Assembly (NCBI GenBank): GCA_910586555.1
Contig: CAJUJY010000005.1
Coordinates: forward strand, 34,404 to 98,403
Origin: an uncultured Lachnospiraceae bacterium
GTDB lineage: Bacteria; Bacillota; Clostridia; Lachnospirales; Lachnospiraceae
DNA length: 64,000 nt
Reading direction: 5' to 3'
In this document: positions 26,822 to 36,022 of the stretch, in pieces
Layout: the number at the start of each line of letters is the position of its first letter
How positions within the stretch are numbered: the first letter of the stretch is position 1
Position numbers and translations under genes: made by a program
The notes under the pieces: generated by a model
The model's input: only the letters and a program-made list of their open reading frames with translations
What the model was told of the DNA's origin: nothing
Database searches by the model: none

Positions 26822-28219
26822 ATGGCAAAAAAAGAAGCTTTTAACCCATATCTGCCATCATGGGAATATATACCAGATGGTGAGCCGTATGTTTTTAACG
26901 GCAGGGTTTATATATTTGGTTCACATGACCAGTTTAATGGATATGTGTTTTGCATGGATGATTATGTTTGCTGGTCTGCTCCTGTAAATGAATTATGGAA
27001 CTGGCGTTATGAAGGGGTAATATATAAAAAAACAGATGACCCGTTAAATAAAAATGGTACTATGTGTTTGTATGCGCCTGATGTTACGGTGGGTGCAGAT
27101 GGCAGGTATTATTTATATTATGTATTAGATAAGCTTAAGATTGTTTCAGTAGCAGTATGTGATGAGCCGGCTGGGCAGTATAGTTTCTATGGATATGTAC
27201 ATTACCCAGATGGTACATTACTAGGTGAAGGAGAAAAAGACCAGCCGCAATTTGACCCTGGTGTACTTACAGAGGGTGAAACTACATATCTTTACTCTGG
27301 TTTTTGTGGAAAGGGTGATAAATCCAGAAGTGGTGCAATGGTAACTATTTTAAGAAAAGACATGCTTACAGTTACAAAAGCGCCATCTGTTATTGTACCA
27401 GGCTGTGAGTATAGTAAAGGCACTGGATTTGAAGGACATGCATTTTTTGAAGCACCATCAATAAGAAAAGTTGGTAGTAAGTATTATTTTATATATTCTT
27501 CAGAAGTAATGCATGAGTTATGTTATGCAGTTAGTGAAAGTCCTGTATCAGGTTTTAGTTATGCAGGTGTCCTGGTTAGTAATTGTGATTTGAATATTAG
27601 TTCATATAAACCTGAAGATAAGATTATGGCATATGGAGGCAATAATCATGGAAGTATCTGCCAGATTAATAATGAATGGTATATTTTTTACCACCGCCAT
27701 ACAAATGGTACATGGTACAGCAGGCAGGGCTGTGCTGAACATCTGGAATTTAAAGACGGAATGTTTGGACAGGCAGAGCTTACATCATGTGGTTTAAATA
27801 ACGGTCCATTGGACGGCAGGGGAGTACATCCGGCATATATTGCATGTCATCTGTATACAGACAAGCCATCAATGTATACGGGAGAGGGTGCTTTTCCTAA
27901 AATTACCCAGGATGGCAAGGACGGGGATAAAGAAACAAGTTATGTTGCAAATATACAGGATACAGCAACAATAGGATTTAAGTATTTCAAATGTAAAAAT
28001 ATTAAAAATATAAAAATCTGGACACGTGGTTATATTGAAGGCATATTTGAAGTACGTCTTGCATGGGATGGTGAAATACTTGCCAGGCTTCCTGTAACAT
28101 TCTCTAATATATGGGAAGAATCTGGGACTATTATTGAAATTCCAGATGGAACCTGGCCAGTATATCTGACATTCAGGGGCCAGGGTAATGGAAGCCTGAA
28201 AACATTTGAGCTATATTAA
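26822..28219 (+). CDS. GH43 glycosidase with C-terminal carbohydrate-binding-like domain
   Basis: 465 residues. The five-bladed propeller domain (about 5-325) carries candidate GH43 catalytic residues Asp19 (YIPDGEP), Asp145 (QFDPGVL) and Glu210 (FFEAPSIRK). The last 110 residues resemble a CBM6-type beta sandwich (NIKIWTRGYIEGIFEVRLAW). GH43 enzymes remove xylose or arabinofuranose from (arabino)xylan. No signal peptide, so it acts in the cytoplasm. It lies 49 bases after yesL and before a chemoreceptor and esterases in the same direction. Confidence 0.88.
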   Translation: MAKKEAFNPYLPSWEYIPDGEPYVFNGRVYIFGSHDQFNGYVFCMDDYVCWSAPVNELWNWRYEGVIYKKTDDPLNKNGTMCLYAPDVTVGADGRYYLYYVLDKLKIVSVAVCDEPAGQYSFYGYVHYPDGTLLGEGEKDQPQFDPGVLTEGETTYLYSGFCGKGDKSRSGAMVTILRKDMLTVTKAPSVIVPGCEYSKGTGFEGHAFFEAPSIRKVGSKYYFIYSSEVMHELCYAVSESPVSGFSYAGVLVSNCDLNISSYKPEDKIMAYGGNNHGSICQINNEWYIFYHRHTNGTWYSRQGCAEHLEFKDGMFGQAELTSCGLNNGPLDGRGVHPAYIACHLYTDKPSMYTGEGAFPKITQDGKDGDKETSYVANIQDTATIGFKYFKCKNIKNIKIWTRGYIEGIFEVRLAWDGEILARLPVTFSNIWEESGTIIEIPDGTWPVYLTFRGQGNGSLKTFELY

Positions 28220-28237
28220 TATATTTATGGAGATAAA

Positions 28238-28357
28238 ATGAAAGATTCAAAATTAGGAAAATGGATTTTAGTATGTATATTATTAATTCTTCTTATTGTT
28301 ATGATACCATTTTCAGTTGTTATTACCATTAACAAGTGCCAATATGGTGGTTCTTGA
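28238..28357 (+). CDS. 39-residue single-helix membrane peptide
   Basis: ATG at 28238 after TATGGAGAT. It consists of a short polar head (MKDSKLGK), one hydrophobic helix (about 9-31) and a small tail. It may be real, or the start of a decayed larger membrane protein, because the next 160 bases contain further gene-like fragments in other frames (for example NMVVLDNPIISCNYQ). No family recognised. Confidence 0.35.
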   Translation: MKDSKLGKWILVCILLILLIVMIPFSVVITINKCQYGGS

Positions 28358-28520
28358 TAACCCAATTATATCATGTAACTATCAAACAAAGAAACTGGCA
28401 AAGCCAGGACAGGAGCTTGGGGAGGCAGCAGGTAAATTCTATATATAAAAAACAGCAAGACTAAAGGCATTCTTTACTGGCAGCAATTTTTAGTTAAAGA
28501 TTCAGGAGAAGGGTCAGGAT
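28358..28520 (+). pseudogene. Gene-like remnants before the chemoreceptor gene
   Basis: Short open pieces (ending KFYI at about 28448, then TARLKAFFTGSNF) without starts or ribosome sites suggest that a small gene was lost between the GH43 gene and the chemoreceptor. Family not identifiable. The chemoreceptor start at 28521 follows GGAGAAGGG. Confidence 0.3.
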
Positions 28521-30686
28521 ATGGGGAAAAAATTATTTTTGGGCAGTAAAAACACTGGAAAGAAAAGGATGGGAAAAAGAAATAAAACCGGGAAAAAGGA
28601 TAAAGACAGGAATAAGAATAAAAATATCCAGAAGAAACTAAAAATTTCTTCAGTTCCATTTTACAGAAGCATTTCATTACGGCTTATACTTTGCTTTTTT
28701 GTGCCAGTAGCAGGTATACTTGTTTTAGGAATTGTTTCTTATAAAAGTGCTTCTGATGCGATTATTAACAGTTATAAAAAATCTGTAAGCCAGACGGCTG
28801 ATATGCAGCAGCAGTTTATTAACCTGGCTGTTACAAGTGAGATAGATGAATTTAAAAATTATTTTACAGACAGTGATTTAAAGGTTTTCTTTGGCGGACG
28901 TATGGAAATACTGGAAGCAAATACCGTACAGAAAAAATATAACAGCAGGTTGTATAATAAGCTTGCTGTAGATACAAAAGCAGAGAGTGCATATTTTATA
29001 GCTGACGGTGGAAGAAGCATAAAAGGAGGTACAGCATCACTGCCAGTAGAAGCCTATAGCAAGTATATATCAACAGCACAGGGAGAAAAAGTTGATAAAA
29101 ATCCTAGTGACTGGTTTATATTTGGACAGGACGAAGAAGCAGACTCTGTGCTTGGAATTGATACATCTGCTTACAGTATAAGGATAGCACGTAAGTTTAG
29201 CGGAATGCCGGTTATTATGGTAATTGATATAGATATAGAATTTGTCCGTAATGCATTAAAATCAATAGATACAGGTAAAGATGGACATGTTGCCCTGGTT
29301 ACAAGTGATGGCATGGAATTTTACTGTGAACCAGATTACAACACAAAAGACAAACTTATTTATGGAACCGGATTTTATGAACAGGCTGTTTCATCAGAAA
29401 ACATAACAGGCAACCAGATAGTAGAATTAAATGGTAAAAGCAATTTATTTGTATATGGAAAAATGGAAACAGGAAATGTGTTAGTAGCAGCAGTTATACC
29501 AGCAGAACGGCTGCTTGCTGAAACATCAAATATTAAAAAGATATCTGTTATATTAACATTAGTGTGTGCATTAGTTGCACTGGTGCTTGGACTGGCAATT
29601 TCAAAAAGGATTTCAGGAATTATAAATTATATACTGCACCAGCTGGGTAAAGTTGCAGATGGAAACCTGGCAGTGCAGTTCCAGAGCAATAAGAAGGATG
29701 AATTTGGGCTTTTATGTGAGGGTGTAGACATGACTGTCAGCCAGATGAGGGCAATATTAGAAGATGTAAATGGCATAAGCAATGAATTAAATGATACGAC
29801 ATCTTATGTTGCAAATGCAGCAGGATTATTTATGGATACTTCAGAGGATATTAAAAATGCGGTATCTGAAATAGAAACTGGTGTTAATAAACTAGATGAA
29901 GGTTCAGCAGAATGCCTTGGACAGATGGAAGCACTGTCTGGAATTATAACAAATGTAAGTGTAAATACAGAAGAAATAGGAAAACTTACCCAGGAAACAG
30001 GGCAGACAATCAGCCTGGGCATAGAACGGTTGCATGGATTAAAAGAAAGTGCAAAAGAAACTACAGATATTACACACAATGTTATAAACTCTATAAAAGA
30101 GCTGGAGAAGAAATCAAAATCCATCAATACAATAATATCTGCAATTAATTCAATTTCTGAACAGACTAACCTTCTGTCTATAAATGCATCTATTGAGGCA
30201 GCACGGGCAGGGGAAGCTGGCAGGGGGTTTGCAGTTGTGGCAGAAGAAATAAGAAAGCTTTCTGACCAGTGTATGGAGTCAGCCGGGCAGATTTCAGAAA
30301 TTATACAAGAAATAATAAGCCAGACAAGTGATGTAGTTTCTACAGCAACTATTGCAGAACATGCAGTTGCTTCACAGACAGATGCAGTATCAGAAACAGC
30401 AGAATATTTCAGGCAGATTGATATAAGGGTAGAAAAATTATTAGAAGCCCTGGATATTATTACAGTTAATGTCCAGAATATGGATAATTCCAGGAATAAA
30501 ATACTAGGTACTATTGAAGATATATCTGCGGTGTCAGCAGAAACATCAGCATGTTCTGATAATGTAAATTCAACAGTTGAAAAACAAGTATCCGCAATTA
30601 AAGACCTGGATACTTCAGCTAAACAGCTATATGAAAAAGCTGATTTCCTGATTGAAATATTAAGTTCATTTAAATTAAAAGAATAA
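28521..30686 (+). CDS. Methyl-accepting chemotaxis protein in the xylan locus
   Basis: 721 residues. An unusual 45-residue Lys/Arg/Asn-rich cytoplasmic head precedes membrane helix 1 (about 52-73). A periplasm-type ligand domain (about 75-335, Cache-like) follows, then helix 2 (about 340-361), a HAMP region and a long coiled coil with the MCP hairpin tip (about 546-580; SEQTNLLSINASIEAARA and GEAGRGFAVVAEEIRKLS). Chemoreceptors of this type signal to CheA/CheW. Its place inside an operon of cytoplasmic xylan enzymes suggests sensing of xylooligosaccharides or a linked sugar. It ends 14 bases before the esterase gene, so the two are co-transcribed. Confidence 0.9.
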   Translation: MGKKLFLGSKNTGKKRMGKRNKTGKKDKDRNKNKNIQKKLKISSVPFYRSISLRLILCFFVPVAGILVLGIVSYKSASDAIINSYKKSVSQTADMQQQFINLAVTSEIDEFKNYFTDSDLKVFFGGRMEILEANTVQKKYNSRLYNKLAVDTKAESAYFIADGGRSIKGGTASLPVEAYSKYISTAQGEKVDKNPSDWFIFGQDEEADSVLGIDTSAYSIRIARKFSGMPVIMVIDIDIEFVRNALKSIDTGKDGHVALVTSDGMEFYCEPDYNTKDKLIYGTGFYEQAVSSENITGNQIVELNGKSNLFVYGKMETGNVLVAAVIPAERLLAETSNIKKISVILTLVCALVALVLGLAISKRISGIINYILHQLGKVADGNLAVQFQSNKKDEFGLLCEGVDMTVSQMRAILEDVNGISNELNDTTSYVANAAGLFMDTSEDIKNAVSEIETGVNKLDEGSAECLGQMEALSGIITNVSVNTEEIGKLTQETGQTISLGIERLHGLKESAKETTDITHNVINSIKELEKKSKSINTIISAINSISEQTNLLSINASIEAARAGEAGRGFAVVAEEIRKLSDQCMESAGQISEIIQEIISQTSDVVSTATIAEHAVASQTDAVSETAEYFRQIDIRVEKLLEALDIITVNVQNMDNSRNKILGTIEDISAVSAETSACSDNVNSTVEKQVSAIKDLDTSAKQLYEKADFLIEILSSFKLKE

Positions 30687-30700
30687 AGGAGGATATAGTA

Positions 30701-32416
30701 ATGAATGCTCCAGCAGCACCAAAAGACCCAGAAAAAAGAAGGGATTCATTTTATATTATAAAAAATAAAGATATATTTGGTTCAGAGATGGAAGATGGCA
30801 GAGGTATACAATACCTGTACCAGAGTGATGAACGGCTTGTGAATAGTGCGCAGATTACAGGCGGCATTACAGATGAAACAGAACTTGGTCTGTTAAGAAC
30901 TGTAAAGGGATTTAAAGAATTAGTACATAGCATAGGTGTTTCGGCAGAAACTGGAAATCCTGTGGATAATGTAGAATTTATATTTCAGATGTATGGTAAG
31001 AATGATATTTATGGCGGAGGAACTAATTTAAAAATATGTGTTAATGGTGATGGTGCAGAAAAGAAAATATATTTATCAGATGCCAGCTGGACAGATGATG
31101 ATTTTATACCAGACCAGATTAAAGTAATTATGGAAAAAGCAGGCAAAACTGCAAAATTAAATGTCAGGCTTTACTTGAATGATGGTTTCACTGCACCAGA
31201 GATTAATGAAAAAAATGAGATTAATTTTAATTCAGAAGACTATAAAAATATAATTAAAAATTCACTTGTATCTAAAGGGGATTTAACAAAATTAAAAACT
31301 GTAACAGACAAGGCAAAAAGCGGAGAAGATGTAACACTGGCATATATAGGAGGTTCTATTACGCAGGGAGCAGGGGCAACACCTATAAATACAGAATGTT
31401 ATGCTTATAAATCATACCAACTGTTTAAAGAAAAGTTTGGAAAGGGTAATAATGTACATTTAATTAAAGCTGGCGTAGGAGGTACACCTTCAGAACTTGG
31501 AATGATACGCTTTGAACGTGATGTATTAAGAAATTATACTGTAAAACCAGATATTATTGTAATTGAATTTGCTGTTAATGATGAAGGAGATGAAACAAAA
31601 GGTGACTGTTATGAAAGCCTGGTAAGGAAAGCGTTAAATCTTCCTTATAAACCTGCCATAATATTATTATTCTCAGTATTTGCCAATGATGAAAACTTAC
31701 AAGAACGTATGATTCCTGTTGGATATAATTATAATCTTCCAATGGTGAGTATAAAAAATGCTGTAACACCACAGTTTTATAAAAAACCTGGCGAAGGAAA
31801 AGTATTAACAAAGAACCAGTTTTTCTATGATATTTACCATCCGTCTGATGCAGGGCATACAATTATGGCAGACTGTCTGATGTATCTTATGGAACAGGCT
31901 GTAAATATAAAAAATACAAGTACAGGCACAGAAGATGCAGACATGGCTGTACTGCCTGCACCAGTAATTGGCAATACTTTTGAAAATGTAAAGCTTCTGG
32001 ATAAAAAAGATACATACAGTGGTGCCAGAATTATTCCAGGAGGATTTGCAGACACAGATACAGTTTTACAATGTGTGGAAATAGATGAAAGCTTAAGACT
32101 TATTCCGCAGTTCCCTTATAACTGGCATTATAATGGAAAAGAAACAGATAAGCCATATTTTGAAATGAAAATTAACTGTAAGGCACTTGTCCTGGTATTT
32201 AAAGATTCTGGGGAAACGGACGCTGCAAAAGCAGATATTTATGTAGATGGCCAATATGTAAGGACTGCAGACCCATATATTAATGGCTGGGTGCATTGTA
32301 ATCCTATAATTATAATTAATGAAAGTTCCAGTAATGTACATTTAGTACATATTGAAATTGCCAAAGCAGACTATGATAAAAAATTTACAATTCTTGGATT
32401 TGGATATGTCCAGTAA
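30701..32416 (+). CDS. SGNH-family (GDSL) carbohydrate esterase, probable acetylxylan esterase
   Basis: 571 residues. A beta-rich N-terminal domain (about 15-200) precedes an SGNH hydrolase domain (about 210-400): block I AYIGGSITQG with Ser219, block II Gly in AGVGGTPSELG, block III Asn in IEFAVNDEG and block V IYHPSDAGH with Asp383 and His386. A C-terminal beta domain (about 430-570) completes it. This layout is known from acetyl esterases of plant-polysaccharide loci. No signal peptide, so it probably deacetylates imported xylooligosaccharides so that GH8, GH43 and GH3 can work. Start follows AAAGGAGG. Confidence 0.85.
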   Translation: MNAPAAPKDPEKRRDSFYIIKNKDIFGSEMEDGRGIQYLYQSDERLVNSAQITGGITDETELGLLRTVKGFKELVHSIGVSAETGNPVDNVEFIFQMYGKNDIYGGGTNLKICVNGDGAEKKIYLSDASWTDDDFIPDQIKVIMEKAGKTAKLNVRLYLNDGFTAPEINEKNEINFNSEDYKNIIKNSLVSKGDLTKLKTVTDKAKSGEDVTLAYIGGSITQGAGATPINTECYAYKSYQLFKEKFGKGNNVHLIKAGVGGTPSELGMIRFERDVLRNYTVKPDIIVIEFAVNDEGDETKGDCYESLVRKALNLPYKPAIILLFSVFANDENLQERMIPVGYNYNLPMVSIKNAVTPQFYKKPGEGKVLTKNQFFYDIYHPSDAGHTIMADCLMYLMEQAVNIKNTSTGTEDADMAVLPAPVIGNTFENVKLLDKKDTYSGARIIPGGFADTDTVLQCVEIDESLRLIPQFPYNWHYNGKETDKPYFEMKINCKALVLVFKDSGETDAAKADIYVDGQYVRTADPYINGWVHCNPIIIINESSSNVHLVHIEIAKADYDKKFTILGFGYVQ

Positions 32417-32439
32417 TTAAAGTTTGTTTTATTGTTTGA

Positions 32440-32460
32440 GCCACCGAAGGTGGCAAGGAG
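32440..32460 (+). promoter_or_regulatory. Small hairpin next to the esterase ribosome site
   Basis: GCCACC (32440-32445) and GGTGGC (32449-32454) form a tight hairpin directly followed by the ribosome site AAGGAG (32455-32460). It may stabilise the downstream mRNA or tune translation. Confidence 0.5.
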
Positions 32461-32466
32461 ATTATT

Positions 32467-33279
32467 ATGAACAAAAATTATATTATGCCATCTGGCTATA
32501 ACCAGAATTATATTAAAGAGAAAGGTGTGGAATGGCGCAGTCTTTCCTACAATTCTTCTATAACATTGTCAGAAAGAAAGTTAAATGTGCTTCTTCCATA
32601 TGGATATAGTGGGGAAAAAGAATATCCTGTGTTATATCTTCTTCATGGAATCGGTGGTGATGAAAATGAATGGAAAGGCGCAGGCCCGGAATATATTATT
32701 TCAAACCTTCTGGAAGAACATAAAATAAAAGAATTTATAACTGTACTGCCAAATGTACGTACAAGGGCTGACGATAAAGGCAATCCAGATGACATATTTA
32801 CACTGGAACATTTCAGGGTGTTTGACATGTTCAGGGAAGAATTAGAAGAAAATATAATGCCTTTTATGGAAGAAAATTTTAAAACCAGAAAAGGAAGGGA
32901 AAATACTGCAATTGCCGGGCTTTCCATGGGCGGAAGGGAATCGTTGTATATTGGGCTTACAAGACCTGGGACTTTTGGGTATATAGGTGCTTTCAGCCCT
33001 GCATATGGAATATTTCCTTATACTAATAATGGTGTAACAGAAAAAGGTCTTTTTAAGAAAGAAGAATTTAAACTTTCAGATAACTATAAGGACAATACAT
33101 TTCTAATGCTTGCAAATGGGGATAATGACCTGGTTACTAAAGAACAGTCCTATAAATACCATAACGTGCTTATGAAAAATAATACAAAGCATTTATATAA
33201 AATATACATTGGAGGACATGACTTTTCAGTATGGAGCAACGGTCTGTATGAATTTGTACAGCATATATTTAATGAATAA
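32467..33279 (+). CDS. Alpha/beta-hydrolase esterase (esterase D/feruloyl esterase family)
   Basis: 270 residues, the usual length of the single-domain Fes/Est1-like esterases in xylan loci. The nucleophile elbow GLSMGGRES holds the catalytic Ser, the oxyanion region is YLLHGIGGDENEW, the acid is probably in NGDNDL and the His in YIGGHDFSVW. Likely substrates are feruloyl or acetyl esters on xylooligosaccharides. It has no signal peptide and therefore acts inside the cell. It lies between the SGNH esterase and a GH43 gene in one operon. Confidence 0.85.
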   Translation: MNKNYIMPSGYNQNYIKEKGVEWRSLSYNSSITLSERKLNVLLPYGYSGEKEYPVLYLLHGIGGDENEWKGAGPEYIISNLLEEHKIKEFITVLPNVRTRADDKGNPDDIFTLEHFRVFDMFREELEENIMPFMEENFKTRKGRENTAIAGLSMGGRESLYIGLTRPGTFGYIGAFSPAYGIFPYTNNGVTEKGLFKKEEFKLSDNYKDNTFLMLANGDNDLVTKEQSYKYHNVLMKNNTKHLYKIYIGGHDFSVWSNGLYEFVQHIFNE

Positions 33280-33324
33280 TACTTAACAAAAATAAAAGTA
33301 GTTAAAAAACAGGAGGAAAATAAA

Positions 33325-34881
33325 ATGGTTACAGCAATAAATCCAGTTTTATGTGGTTTTTACCCTGACCCGTCTATATGCAGGGCAGATAAAGACTTTT
33401 ATCTTGTAAATTCCAGCTTTTCATATTTTCCAGGAGTACCAATTTTCCACAGCAGGGATTTGGCACACTGGGAACAGATAGGCAATATACTTGACAGGGA
33501 AGAACAGCTTCCTTTAGCTGGAAGTGAAATATCCCAGGGAATTTTTGCACCAACTATACGTTATTATAATGGTACATATTATATGATTACCACTAATATG
33601 AGTTCTGGTGGGAATTTTATTGTTACAGCAGAGAAACCTGAAGGTCCATGGTCTGACCCATATTATCTGGGAGATGAAGCAAAAGGGATTGACCCAAGCC
33701 TTTTCTTTGATACAGATGGCAGATGTTATTATACAGGTACAAGACCAAACCCTGGCGGAGTACGTTATAATGGCGACTGGGAAATATGGATACAAGAACT
33801 TGATTTGGAAAAAATGAAACTTACAGGTGAAAGCATGGCAATATGGAAAGGAGCTTTAAAAGATGTTATATGGCCAGAGGGTCCACACTTGTATAAAATA
33901 GGGGAATATTATTATCTGCTCCATGCAGAGGGAGGCACTGGACCAGACCATAGTATAAGTGTTGCAAGAAGCAAAAAATTATTCCAGTGGTTTGAAGGCT
34001 GTCCAAGAAACCCCGTTTTTACACATAGAAACCTTGGAATGGATTATCCTGTAATTAATGCAGGACATGGAGACCTTGTTGACGACGGGCATGGCAACTG
34101 GTATATTATAATGCTTGCATCACGTACATGTAAGCATCATAGCAGTATGGGCAGGGAATCATTTCTTGCTAAAGTAGAATGGGAAAATGGGTGGCCTGTA
34201 ATTAATCCTGGTACTGGCAGGCTGGAGGACAGTTTTAAACTGCCATTTAGTGAGGAGTGCCGTTTTGCAAATGAAATTTCCCATCATGACCATCTGCATT
34301 TTTATGATGCAAAATTAGATGACAGGCTAATAGGAATACAAACAAGAAATGAAGAACAGTATTCTTTAAAAGCCAGGGAAGGTTTTTTAAGGTTATATAC
34401 AAGAAAGGAAAAAATTGAAGATAAGGTAGCTCCTTCTTATTTAGGCATACGCCAGAAAGATTATTGTTTTGAAGTGCATTCTGGTATGGAGTTTTTACCA
34501 CGGGGAGATGAAAGTGCAGGTCTGGTTTATTACCAGAACCATGACAACCATATGCGCATGGAGATAAAAAACTATGACAATGGAACGTTTTTTGTAGTAA
34601 CAGCACATATTCATGGAAATGATAATATTATTTCCATGACACAGATAAATAACAGTGGGCTTGCAGAAATAATTATGAGGGCAGAAAGGCAGAAAGCACA
34701 TATCTACATAAAAACTGGCAGTGTTAAACAGCTGGCGGCTGGAAATGTAGATTTACTGCATTATACAACAGAAGAAGCAGGGGGATTTGTAGGCTGTACT
34801 ATAGGAATGTATGCTTCTTCCAACGGCAGTATAAGTAATAATTATGCAGATTTTGCATGGTTATCTTATGATGCCATGTAA
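33325..34881 (+). CDS. GH43 beta-xylosidase with C-terminal beta-sandwich domain
   Basis: 518 residues, as expected for GH43 beta-xylosidase/arabinofuranosidase of the XynB type. Candidate catalytic residues are Asp15 (GFYPDPSICR), Asp123 (KGIDPSLFFD) and Glu185 (IWPEGPHLYK). The C-terminal 200 residues form the concanavalin-like domain typical of this subgroup (AGLVYYQNHDNHMRMEI). No signal peptide. Last gene of the operon that starts at yesL; it is convergent with the AraC gene 15 bases away. It probably removes terminal xylose from oligosaccharides. Confidence 0.92.
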   Translation: MVTAINPVLCGFYPDPSICRADKDFYLVNSSFSYFPGVPIFHSRDLAHWEQIGNILDREEQLPLAGSEISQGIFAPTIRYYNGTYYMITTNMSSGGNFIVTAEKPEGPWSDPYYLGDEAKGIDPSLFFDTDGRCYYTGTRPNPGGVRYNGDWEIWIQELDLEKMKLTGESMAIWKGALKDVIWPEGPHLYKIGEYYYLLHAEGGTGPDHSISVARSKKLFQWFEGCPRNPVFTHRNLGMDYPVINAGHGDLVDDGHGNWYIIMLASRTCKHHSSMGRESFLAKVEWENGWPVINPGTGRLEDSFKLPFSEECRFANEISHHDHLHFYDAKLDDRLIGIQTRNEEQYSLKAREGFLRLYTRKEKIEDKVAPSYLGIRQKDYCFEVHSGMEFLPRGDESAGLVYYQNHDNHMRMEIKNYDNGTFFVVTAHIHGNDNIISMTQINNSGLAEIIMRAERQKAHIYIKTGSVKQLAAGNVDLLHYTTEEAGGFVGCTIGMYASSNGSISNNYADFAWLSYDAM

Positions 34882-34896
34882 TAGCAGTGTATTTAT

Positions 34897-35766
34897 TTAG
34901 TTAAGTGTAAAATGTATAAACATATTACGGTATTCAGTCGGAGTACACTGGTTAATTAATTTAAACATACGTATAAATGCAGAAAGACTTTGGAAACCTG
35001 AGCTTAATGCAACTTCAGTTACTGGTATGCCAGGGTCGGCAAGCATTTTTTGTGCATGTTCAATCCTTTTCTGATTAAGATATCTGTAAAATGTAGTAGT
35101 TGTAAATTGTTTAAATAGCCGGGTAAAATGGTATTTACTAAACCCAGCTATAGAAGATATTTCATCCAGGCTTAAATCTTCTGTACAATGTTCATTTATA
35201 TAATTACAGACGGATATAAACTTTTCTGTATATTCTTTGTGTTTTTGGTATTCAATGCCATCTTGCCTGAGATTATGGGTATAATTACGCCCTATAAATA
35301 TAAATATACTAAGAAGTTTTTCATATATAACAGTTTCCATTAAAATATTGGTACTGTTATATTCTTCATTGATTTGTAAAATAAGGCTATGTATTTTCTG
35401 GTAGATTTCAGGGGTGTCTTTTTTTGAAATTCTAAAAACCGGAACCATAATACTTAGAATTAGTTCAAATTCATGTATTGAATGGAACATAGTAATTTCA
35501 GCCTGGAATATTATACGGCGGCCGCTGGCTGGTGCTTTTAATGCATGTATAACACCAGGGCATATAAATATTATATCATCTGGTTCCATAGTAATGGTCT
35601 GCCTGCTGGTTATAACAGAATATGTATTTTCAATAGGCATAATTATTTCAATAGGTGTATGCCAGTGCATAGGGTAATCCTCTGCCTGTTCATTGTTATA
35701 AAGGCGTAAATTTGTATTTGTTTTGTAATTTACAGTTTCATGCATTCCTTTAATATTTTCTATCAT
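34897..35766 (-). CDS. AraC-family transcriptional regulator
   Basis: 289 residues on the minus strand. The N-terminal cupin-like sensor domain (about 20-110; MHWHTPIEIIMP, EPDDIIFICPGVIH) is followed by a helical linker and a C-terminal pair of HTH motifs (about 190-285; LSLDEISSIAGFSKYHFTRL and VTEVALSSGFQSLSAFIRMF). Such regulators bind a sugar and activate nearby genes through direct-repeat sites. It is divergent from the GH3 gene, and the gap between them has a 13-bp inverted repeat, so GH3 is the nearest likely target. Confidence 0.9.
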   Translation of the reverse strand: MIENIKGMHETVNYKTNTNLRLYNNEQAEDYPMHWHTPIEIIMPIENTYSVITSRQTITMEPDDIIFICPGVIHALKAPASGRRIIFQAEITMFHSIHEFELILSIMVPVFRISKKDTPEIYQKIHSLILQINEEYNSTNILMETVIYEKLLSIFIFIGRNYTHNLRQDGIEYQKHKEYTEKFISVCNYINEHCTEDLSLDEISSIAGFSKYHFTRLFKQFTTTTFYRYLNQKRIEHAQKMLADPGIPVTEVALSSGFQSLSAFIRMFKLINQCTPTEYRNMFIHFTLN

Positions 35767-35861
35767 TTATAAAAATCCTGCGCTTTCTGTATAGTGTATT
35801 CCTGAATCTGCTGTCTGGATTATACCATTTAAAAAAAATTATGGCAAGGCTTAAACCAGGA

Positions 35862-35894
35862 GGTTATTATCCAGCTATAAACTGGATAATAACC
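35862..35894. promoter_or_regulatory. 13-bp inverted repeat in the araC-type/GH3 divergent gap
   Basis: GGTTATTATCCAG (35862-35874) and CTGGATAATAACC (35882-35894) are perfect inverses around seven bases. There is no T run and no upstream gene to terminate, so an operator shared by the two divergent promoters is more likely than a terminator. Confidence 0.5.
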
Positions 35895-36022
35895 TGGATT
35901 AGCAAGAATTGATAATTTACAGGCAAGAATTTAGAAGATTAAAAAAGCTTGTTTTATTATAATAATATTGTAATCTGACAGGGGTATTTTGTAAAAATAT
36001 ATATTATAAAGGTGGAAAAGAA

